From the NCBI GenBank assembly GCA_005223375.1, contig RXOD01004937.1, positions 1 through 17,006 on the forward strand: a stretch of DNA of 17,006 nucleotides, read 5' to 3'. This DNA is from Amoebophrya sp. AT5.2 (Eukaryota; Sar; Dinophyceae; Syndiniales; Amoebophryaceae). A program made the position numbers and the translations under genes. Below, piece by piece: positions 7,016 through 13,700 of the stretch. Within the stretch, counting starts at the first letter, position 1. Each line of letters opens with the position of its first letter. Below the pieces are notes generated by a model. The model was given only the letters and a program-made list of their open reading frames with translations. It was not told the origin of the DNA and ran no database searches.

Positions 7016-7340
7016 GTTGCTGGAACCAGATCCGCATCTCCTGCCCGACCGCGATCTCGATCGAGTGGCACAGCTGCGCCAGGAGCTGCTGCCCCAGGCG
7101 CTGCTTCTGCCCAGACATCCGGACTTTGCCCCCTGAAGAGTGGCGAAAAGTCCGGACGGACTCACGCTACCGCCCGAAGCCGCGGACCGAAGAAAGTTGT
7201 CTGATAGTACGTCAACGGAGTCGATTGATCTTCATCGCCGACGAGGCCCTTCGGGAGATGCTCCGCTGTGCCCCCCTTGGGAGCCACAGAGCACGGCGCC
7301 TTCATATCTTACTACGATCAGGGCCGGAACGAGCAAGTAG
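7016..7340 (+). CDS. Candidate exon interrupted by TGA in an inverted repeat
   Basis: One frame reads LLEPDPHLLPDRDLDRVAQL ... LLLPRHPDFAP to TGA 7134-7136, and the same frame resumes as SPDGLTLPPEAADRRKLSDS ... TTIRAGTSK, ending at TAG TAG (7338-7343). The TGA is enclosed by the inverted repeat CCGGACTTT/AAAGTCCGG. A competing frame across the same DNA (PPEEWRKVRTDSRYRPKPRT ...) is open to 7389 and carries an EEWRKVR motif like EDWRKIR upstream. Which frame is used cannot be settled here. Confidence 0.35.
7119..7155. other. Inverted repeat enclosing an in-frame stop
   Basis: CCGGACTTT (7119-7127) and AAAGTCCGG (7147-7155) are perfect complements around a 19-nt loop that holds TGA 7134-7136. 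The hexamer CCGGAC is also a direct repeat (7119-7124 and 7152-7157) with an offset of 33 nt. Removing one 33-nt period would join the two reading frames without a shift. Confidence 0.7.
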
Positions 7341-7457
7341 TAGTTTCGAAGGGAAGCTGCTCGGAAACCACTTCGACGGGCACGGCTGAGCGTTGTGCTG
7401 CCGTTCCGCTTCAGCTTGCGGCACAGCGCTGAAAAGCGCGAGCTGCTGTCGTATTTG
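7311..7457 (+). repeat. Dispersed repeat R, copy 3 (most complete)
   Basis: It combines the 5' part shared with copy 1 (actacgatcagggccggaac...agtagtag), the core at 7354-7389 (three differences from copy 1) and the 3' part shared with copy 2 (ttgtgctgccgttccgcttc ... gtatttg). It therefore defines an element of roughly 150 bp. Its 5' part overlaps the end of the preceding exon-like frame. Confidence 0.8.
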
Positions 7458-8078
7458 AAAGGTCGGCGCAGTGCTGTCGTTTACGGGGAGCTGCTCGAAA
7501 ACCAAGTCGACGGGCACGGCGCGGTCTCAAGTTTCCGTCGATAGCGCTCTCTCAAGTTGCGGCATCGCTTGAGGAAATCGGGAAAGACGATGTTGGAAAC
7601 CGAATACACACGGGTGCGGGCTGTACAGCGGTTTTGGGAGGTTTACTACTGCAAGAGCTACAATTCCATCCCGGGGTGCAAGCATCATCTATTGCGGTTC
7701 ATGGTTCGCCTCCCCCACCGAAGAGAGATAGTACTTCCGCGAATCTGGAAGATACGAGGGAGGGTAACGTGCCACCGAAGCCGCAAGCAACGGGGCCTGA
7801 AGCGAAACCTCCTGCGTCTGCAACCGGCGTCGGCGAAGCTGCGTTCTCAGCCCGTTATATCGCGTCGGCGTCCGCAGCGGGATTAACGCCGGAAGTTCTG
7901 CATCGCGGCGGAGGCCAGTGGCGAGGCCAGCCTTTTGAATCCGACAAACGACTGTCGAGCAAGGTGAAGGTCGAGACAGGAGAGGGCTCGGGCACAGCTA
8001 CAACCACAACAATTACTTCTAGTCGTAGAAGAGGAGCTGGAGCAGGAGCGCCGGAGTTACAACCAGCACAGCGAAGAG
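7433..8078 (+). CDS. Candidate exon: Pro/Ala/Ser/Gly-rich segment
   Basis: The frame is open from TGA 7430-7432 to TAG 8099-8101. From about 7525 it looks coding: SIALSQVAASLEEIGKDDVG, a Gly/Leu part (AVLGGLLLQELQFHPGV), then PPPPKRDSTSANLEDTREG and a long low-complexity tail with TATTTTITSSRRRG. The true 5' end is probably an acceptor just after repeat R4 (AG at 7531-7532 or 7553-7554). The likely donor is GTGATG at 8079 (phase 1), which joins in frame to 8212. No domain recognised. Confidence 0.45.
7488..7520 (+). repeat. Dispersed repeat R, copy 4 (core only)
   Basis: gagctgctcgaaaaccaagt...ggc matches the first 33 bases of the core with few differences and lacks both flanking parts. It lies 31 bp after the end of copy 3, immediately before the coding-like part of the next exon. 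Confidence 0.75.
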
Positions 8079-8160
8079 GTGATGCAGAAGAACGACTGTA
8101 GCAAGGATATCAAGGCGAGCTAGCGCCGCAGAACGGTGACGCCTCTTTCTCCTCGGCCAC

Positions 8161-8207
8161 AATCTTTGATCGAACACGACGAGAGAGGCCAAAATCTTTG
8201 ATCGAAC
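8161..8207. repeat. 15-nt direct repeat, 32-bp period
   Basis: aatctttgatcgaac occurs at 8161-8175 and 8193-8207. Both copies lie in the 3' part of the candidate intron 8079-8211; the second ends four bases before the proposed acceptor (gtag|cagac). TGA stops lie in each copy. Confidence 0.8.
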
Positions 8208-8211
8208 GTAG

Positions 8212-8432
8212 CAGACACGAAAAAAGAGGACGATCCGCTTGCGACTGCGGCAGCGGTATCTCCGCATCCGCCTGCGCCTGCGAACCCGACCACGGCCAGG
8301 AAGCGCCCACAAATTCAGCCCCAGCGGCGCCCGCCAAAGCCCGACAAGGGGCCGGAAGAGAAGGGCCTCGGCACGGTGCTGCATTCTGGGACAGCAGAGT
8401 GCAAACGGGGAATAGGGGCAATAGATGAATAG
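8212..8432 (+). CDS. Candidate terminal exon: Pro/Ala/Lys-rich tail
   Basis: Joined in phase 1 to the segment ending 8078, this reads DTKKEDDPLATAAAVSPHPP, then PANPTTARKRPQIQPQRRPP and KPDKGPEEKGLGTVLHSG, ending in TAG 8430-8432. The frame is open only from 8202, which fits an internal acceptor at 8211. Of the three frames here this has the most protein-like composition. It would be the C-terminus of the split gene. No motif of known function is visible. Confidence 0.45.
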
Positions 8433-8627
8433 ATGGAAAATGCGAACGCTCAGCGCGGCCTAGCTCGACACTCATTCTATGGGCACTCCTGCTCTACACT
8501 TGGACACGTCACAGCACCATAACCATACTCGTCGCTGCTCCTCTCGCTCGCAGAAGCTATGACCTAAGATGACCCTACGTCTGCGCGTCGATCCACAAAG
8601 CCCTACCACGACGCCACACCCCAGGGC

Positions 8628-8646
8628 GGCCGGGCTCGGCCCGGCC
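8628..8646. other. GC-rich hairpin after the split gene
   Basis: GGCCGGGC (8628-8635) and GCCCGGCC (8639-8646) are perfect complements around TCG. It lies about 200 bp after the stop at 8432 and could sit in the 3' UTR. No T-run follows, so a bacterial-type terminator is not suggested. Confidence 0.55.
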
Positions 8647-8990
8647 CAGCCTTGTAGATACGAACATAGGTTGAGGACGAGGCTCGCAGGTAATTGATGA
8701 GCTATGAAGATGACAGGAAATGGAGCTCCTAATTTACAGCATCGATCTGAAAATGTCCGACCGAGCTCCCTGCAAAGCATCGCCAGTGCCAGAAACAGAA
8801 TCCGCTAAGCAGATTGCTCTTCTATCTTGCTATCGTCGCTATTGCCAAAATTTTCCAACTGGAAAAATTCGGGGAAACACGCTCACACTCAATTCATCAG
8901 CGTAGGTCGGCGTGGAAGTTGTACTCGGGCGTGTCCCTCAGTGACGAGGAGCTGCATCTTGAACGGAAGAACTCGCCACACAATGGAGTT

Positions 8991-9558
8991 TCGTTCAGCC
9001 CGTTTTCCAAAATTGCACTTTCCACAGCGACAGCCTGTACACAAATTCGAAGCAATACCAACCCCCACGCCACTCGACGCAGAAACTTTCCACTCAAGAG
9101 CAACCTATGGCAGTGCTGCCTACTCTTCTTCCAACCTCGTATGTAACAGTTTCTACACGACAAGTGCCACTGTCTGAGGATCACCACGGAGTCCGAGGCC
9201 GAGGCTTTCAAAATTTTGGCTTTTCGGTTTCGTTCAGCCCGTGCATCATTTCGATCCCTTTCGTCACACAGAACCTCACCGCATCAACAGCAACCAACTC
9301 GATCAATTGCAATTGCAAACATTTTTCAAAAGTTGCACTTTCCAACGCGATACCTGTACACAAATTAGACCAGCGCTCACACGTCTCCCCACAGAATCCA
9401 AAAAAAAAACACTTGGTTGTTCTCTACATAGCAGCAACCAAATGGTAATGCTACCTACTTGCTCTTCCCACCTCGTGCTTATATTATCTGCACGACGAGC
9501 ACGAGTGCCAGTGTCTGAGGACCACCACGGAGCCCGATACCGAGGCCGATTTAACTTT
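8991..9558. repeat. Degenerate tandem duplication (two copies)
   Basis: Copy A (8991 to about 9215) and copy B (9230 to about 9558) share, in the same order: ttcgttcagcccg; a-ttgcactttcca...cctgtacacaaatt; atg-c-gcctactc/ctacctacttg with ttcc-acctcgt; and tgtctgagga-caccacggag-ccga. Offsets grow from 239 to 319 to 341, so copy B carries insertions, the largest about 80 bp after 9240. A peptide VP(L/V)SEDHHG(V/A)R is open in both, but changes are not biased to third positions. Confidence 0.75.
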
Positions 9559-9608
9559 TAAACTTCATTTTTTACAGTATTTTCATTGTTTAACACGCAA
9601 AAACAAAA

Positions 9609-10044
9609 ATGGTGCATCATGTCCGCGGCGCGCTCCTGTGCGCGTGGCTCGAAACCACAGCTGAGCTCTTTGGTGGCACTGCAAGTTCTTGCTTCCGTCT
9701 TGGTTTTGTTTTTTTCGAGGACGGGGGCGCTGCCAAGTTTAATTTCTGGTAGATTCGTGGTCGTGGGTGCATAAACGTACTAAACGACGTTCATTCTGTT
9801 TCTGAAGTGTGCTAGCTCCCATTGTCGCGAAAAGGTTCTGCTTCTGAGTAGAGCGCCGATTTTTGATGCTTCCCTTCGGGAACTGACACAGGGAGGAGTC
9901 TTCGCTGCAAGAGCTGCAGCTTACTTCTGTCCGCACGATCAACAAGTTCTACACAGCAGTGGACGTCAGTGGGCTTCGGTGGCGAGCTCTGCTTGTAGTT
10001 CTGAAAGCCCCTCCGTCGTGAAATCAATAACTTGCGGGCGGTAA
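9609..10044 (+). CDS. Possible small split gene around a TACTAAAC intron
   Basis: Two nested starts exist. The ATG at 9609 (aaaaATGG, good context) reads MVHHVRGALLCAWLETTAEL ... GGAAKFNF up to donor GTAGAT at 9749. The ATG at 9619 in another frame reads MSAARSCARGSKPQLSS and then the hydrophobic LVALQVLASVLVLFF, shaped like a signal peptide. The second exon frame (9784-10044) reads EKVLLLSRAPIFDASLRELT, then QGGVFAARAAAYFCPHDQQV, ending TAA 10042-10044. ATG 9609 with intron 9749-9815 and ATG 9619 with intron 9763-9807 are both phase-consistent. I recognise no family. It could be chance coding in a GC-rich island. Confidence 0.35.
9749..9815 (+). other. Candidate intron with TACTAAAC branch-point motif
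   Basis: GTAGAT (9749), TACTAAAC (9778-9785), pyrimidine-rich ttcattctgtttctg, and AG at 9807 or 9815. The order and spacing are those of a short spliceosomal intron. Alternative donor GTGGGT at 9763. Confidence 0.4.
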
Positions 10045-10136
10045 CTTGTACAGTAACTACCCCAAGTCCAACGCGAACCAGCTTGAAAATTAGATTCAGT
10101 TTCATTTTTTGCCGTTGCACGAGGATTCGTACATAG

Positions 10137-10376
10137 ATGTTGCTGTCGCTCCGTATCAGTAGCACCGTGTGTGTCCTCGACGTCGAACTCGAAGTGAAAG
10201 CCACTTCCGTCGTTGCTCTCATGTCCGTGTTGCTGTATGCAGTTTCAATCTCGCCGTACGTGCTCCGGACCCCCTGCTTGAGGTGCCAGTATACGCGTCC
10301 CCGTTGTCTACATTTCCTTTTTTCGTTGCACTACTGTACGGCCCAGCCCCAGGAAACCTGTTTGTTTCGTGTTTAA
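10137..10376 (+). CDS. Possible further exon, hydrophobic
   Basis: From ATG 10137 (also directly after acceptor-like tacatag) the frame reads MLLSLRISSTVCVLDVELEV, then KATSVVALMSVLLYAVSISP, ending TAA 10374-10376. The first 45 codons look coding, with one hydrophobic stretch. Beyond about 10283 another frame (PLLEVPVYASPLSTFPFFVA ... to TAG 10499-10501) looks better, suggesting a frame change by splicing or decay. A phase-0 link to the preceding segment is possible through donor GTGAAA at 10018. Low certainty. Confidence 0.25.
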   Translation: MLLSLRISSTVCVLDVELEVKATSVVALMSVLLYAVSISPYVLRTPCLRCQYTRPRCLHFLFSLHYCTAQPQETCLFRV

Positions 10377-10630
10377 GCTTCGGACTCACCCTTTGTGCCG
10401 TCGTTTCGCTTCCGCCACAATATCGTCGTGTGCACTCTTCTACGTGTGTGGCTGCCAATCCGAATGTCGATGGCGATTTGATAGCGACTTCTCTGTTTTA
10501 GCAGCTGCGCGTACCCCCGGTGATTGTGATACCCACAACCCATTAACTACCCCCGTACATTATCTGTGCTATCGATCCTTTCCGGCCCATGCCTTGGCAG
10601 TATTCCTTTGAGTGACTTGTGACTTGATTC

Positions 10631-10702
10631 ATGGAGAGTGACTGTAGCGAGACGGCGCCACGGCGTTGGCTAGTGCCCCTAGCCAAGTGGCGGCGCTGTT
10701 GA
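10631..10702 (+). promoter_or_regulatory. Upstream ORF of 23 codons in the leader
   Basis: ATG 10631 to TGA 10700-10702, in the same frame as the large ORF and separated from it by a second in-frame stop, TAG 10748-10750. It encodes MESDCSETAPRRWLVPLAKW plus three residues and spans the leader hairpin. If the transcript starts upstream, the uORF would be expected to reduce initiation at 10769. Whether it lies in the mRNA is not shown. Confidence 0.4.
10654..10697. promoter_or_regulatory. Leader hairpin 1
   Basis: TTGGCTAG (10666-10673) and CTAGCCAA (10679-10686) are perfect complements around TGCCC. An outer stem GGCGCC (10654-10659) with GGCGCT (10692-10697) follows across an internal loop. 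It lies inside the uORF, about 70 nt before the main start. Confidence 0.5.
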
Positions 10703-10738
10703 GGAGAAGTAAGCGAGCCAGGGCCTCATCGACGGAGA

Positions 10739-10756
10739 AGCCGGCGCTAGCCGGCT
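10739..10756. promoter_or_regulatory. Leader hairpin 2, just before the start codon
   Basis: AGCCGGC (10739-10745), loop GCTA, GCCGGCT (10750-10756): a perfect GC-rich 7-bp stem ending 12 nt before ATG 10769. In an mRNA this could hinder scanning. The in-frame TAG 10748-10750 that fixes the start codon is within it. Confidence 0.5.
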
Positions 10757-10768
10757 CAGCGGGGCGTC

Positions 10769-13700
10769 ATGGAGTTTGAGGAGGACATCAACGGTCGCCC
10801 CCCTCGCAGGCGGAGCCGCACTTCCTCCCCCGGACATCAGGAGGCGCTTGAGGGGCCCCCTGTCAAAAAGCTTCTCGTTGTCAACGACATTTCCGCGCTT
10901 GGGAGATCACTCGCCGCCAACTTCCTTCACTGGGCGCTGCACAACCCCTTTGGCGTCTGTTCGCTGCCCGCGCCTCTGGGGTACTGCGCCGAGGACGCGA
11001 TCGTCCTGAATGCGTTCCAGACGTGGCTCGTCCGCTTTCAGGACTGCTGGGAGAGCAAGGAGACGATCGCTTTCCTCCGCGACGCGCAGAACTTTCCCGA
11101 GCGGGTGCTGTATCCAAAGCTGACGAAGGTGGACGTCTTTCGACGCTTCCACTCGCTGGTCTTCGTGCAGCAGTCGGAGATACTGCATCCGTCGGTGTTC
11201 AAGGCGCCGTTTGACAGCGGGGGGTACAAAGATTTCCTGCGGGACAAGAGCGGTCGGCGTTCGCGCAGCGGCAGCCCGGACTACACCCCCAACAGAAGTT
11301 CCTGCGCGGCGTACTGCGAGAAGTTCTACCTGCGGGCCTTCGGCATAAGTCCCGCGAGCGCCATGCTGATCCGCGAGGAGGACATCAGCCTGTTCTGTCA
11401 GAAAGCAGCGGTCCGCGGGGCGTCGTCGCTCGGCGCCAGAAGCCGGACCAGGCTGTACATGCAAGAAGCCGCCAACCTCGGGTACTTTTCGCCGCCGTCG
11501 CGAACGCAAAGATCCTTCTCGCCCGGCGGGGGATCGCAGACATCGAAGCGGAGCGCGTCTTTGTACGGAGATATCTGCGAGCGGCATCGGCGTGACCGTG
11601 AGGCCGATCGCAGAGAGTTTTTCGGACGAAACCTCTCTGCGACGATTTCAGGCGGCGACTTTTTGTCGCGGAGCCGTCTCCGGGAACACACCGACCGCCC
11701 TGAAAGCAACTTCCTCTTTGGCAGAAGTAGAGCAAAAAGCGAAAACAAAAGTCCCCCGCGTCTTGCCGTCCCGTCAAGGGGGAAGCGGCTCCTGGACATC
11801 GTGCGCGAGCGAGATAGCGGTGCTGGCACGAATAGTAGTTCCCGCCTAGGGCTAGGAGCAGCGAGCAACCAGATGAGAACCAGGCTTCGGTCACGAAGCA
11901 ACGACGGCGAGTCGAATTTCTCGAAGTTTTCGGTGCACTCAGGTGCTCGCACGCGGTACCTGCAATCTCCCCTGCGGCGGCGTGCAGTGGACAGTTTTCT
12001 TGACGAGAATCGAGTGAACTATCCGGGGCTTTTCGAGCGAGAGGAGCTCTCCGCGTCGAGACATTCGGACAGGGGCAAGACTATCCAAGATCGGGTCGCA
12101 CAGCGCATGGGGCAAAGTACGGGTACCCGGCTACGAGCCCGGCGCGACGAGGAAGGCCGTTCGAAGCTTTTCGGCGGTAGCCGCGTCGCGCCGTCTTCGG
12201 GAGACAGCAGGCTTCGCTCACGCAGCAGTTACTTGTTCAAACCAACACTGGACTTCGGTCACGACGAGGACGTTAGAACAAGGGGAAAATCCGCCGGTGC
12301 GCCCGAGACGCCAATACAACAAACGACCGAGTCTTCCTCGGCAGACAACTGCTTCCATGATGCGCCGAGCGCAAGTGCGGCTTCCGTGGCTGCGCTTTCG
12401 GAACGTATCCCCACCAAATTAAGCCCGATACCGTCGAAGCTGTCTCTCTCCGCCAATCCCGTATTCAACTTTCGCGGACGCGGGGCCAAATCTGAGGACG
12501 TGAACACGTATGGATCCACGTTGCAAGGCTACGTCAACGACCAGCCTTTTCGCGGCCGCCTCGACTGGCAGCTCGCCGTGCTGAACTGCCCGACCGTGGA
12601 GCCGGCGTCCCGATTGGAATTGGAGGCCAAGAGTCGGGAGTTTTTGCTGACCCCGAGCAAGGACGTGGCTGTCGGCGAAGAGGTCGTGCACCTGCACGCG
12701 AGCGGTCCGGATCTAAACGCGACTAAGCTGGCCGAGGGTGCGCACGAGAGACTGCCCTTCTTGTTCAACGAGTACGAGCAATTTTCCGAGTACTCCAGAT
12801 CGCCTTCGGCAGGGGGGGGACCAGCATCAATCAGCTGGATGGACGCTGTGCGCGATTGGTGCGAGACCCGCGACGAGGAGATAAAGAAACGGGGCGGCAT
12901 CGGGTTCATTCTGACCACCACGAGTACGAACGGCTACTGCCCGAACCTCGCGCGAGGGCGGGGGCTGCGGATGGTGGCGCCGCCGGGCGGCACGGCGGGG
13001 GAAAAGGTGATGCTCAGCTGCGGGGACGCGAATTTGCGGCTGCTCTGCGTGCGAGCGCTGTACGCCGCGGGACGGGAGATGGCGTTGGCGGCGCAAGCTA
13101 TGCCTGCATTAGGGGACCAAGTCTTCGTCACGAAAGCGGCAGGGGCTCTGCTGCTGGGAGACGGCGGGGGTACTCGACCGGCCTCGCAGGAGCGGCGTAG
13201 AAGCAAAGAAGACAAAAGAAACAAGTCGAATGAAGAAGCGATCAAGGGAATAAACGGCGAAGTTGGTGCTCGTGTAGCGGCAAAAAAAGGGAGCAGGAGA
13301 ACGTCGAGGTCGGCGGACAAGGACCGAAGAGCCTCGCCGACTGGAAAAACGGAAGCTGGCGAGAGCTCGAAAACGGGAGCGAAGGTCAAAAAGCAAAAGG
13401 AAGCGCCGCGCGCAAGCGCGGCTGGTGTTGACGAGAGGCAGGAAAAAGCAGCTGCGGCAGAAGGAAAGAAACCGAAGACGCGAGAGGGCGCCGGCAAGAA
13501 CAGTAGTAGGACCGACGCGAAGGACAAGGAGCCGAGAGACGACGAAGAGCGCCCACGCTCATCGCAGGGTCGCGGTGGAAAAGGCCCGGAGCACGAGGAG
13601 CGAAAAGCGCGCTCGCCGAAAACACGCTCAGTGATTTACAGCAGCAGCAAGGTCGCCCAGGCACGCGACGCAGCAGCAGCAGCGGCGCGTTCCCGGGGGT

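Larger units (their letters stand above)
4120..8432 (+). other. Candidate multi-exon gene (overall extent)
   Basis: Seven exon-like open segments follow one another on the plus strand (4120-4602, ~4674-4877, 5255-6157, ~6365-6748, ~7016-7340, ~7433-8078, 8212-8432). Two junctions are phase-consistent with GT...AG introns: 4878-5254 (377 bp, GTGAGT...TCAG, phase 0) and 8079-8211 (133 bp, GTGATG...GTAG, phase 1). The rest cannot be resolved from sequence alone. The product would be a disordered acidic/Ser-rich protein with a repeat block, one hydrophobic region and a Pro/Ala/Lys-rich tail. Alternatives are two adjacent genes (split near 6362 or 7340), or a decaying gene, since stops interrupt otherwise coding-like frames at 6158, 6362 and 7134. 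Confidence 0.4.
8433..9608. other. Apparently non-coding spacer
   Basis: Short ORFs in several frames show no consistent coding signal. The content is a GC hairpin at 8628-8646 and a degenerate duplication covering about 8991-9558. A minus-strand ORF of 102 codons at 8472-8780 has no recognisable feature and is probably chance. Confidence 0.5.

Noticed and set aside
4000..7520. R repeats as a minus-strand protein-coding transposon fragment (CPSxWF peptide shared by copies)
   Set aside because: The peptide similarity is what the nucleotide identity forces; no longer ORF or transposase motif exists on that strand.
8628..8646. Rho-independent bacterial terminator
   Set aside because: No T-tract follows the hairpin and the surrounding genes are eukaryotic in character.
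9205..9226. Relic dinoflagellate spliced-leader sequence (aaaattttggctttt)
   Set aside because: Only the attttggct core fits; the flanks of the leader do not match, and it lies in a degenerate duplication.
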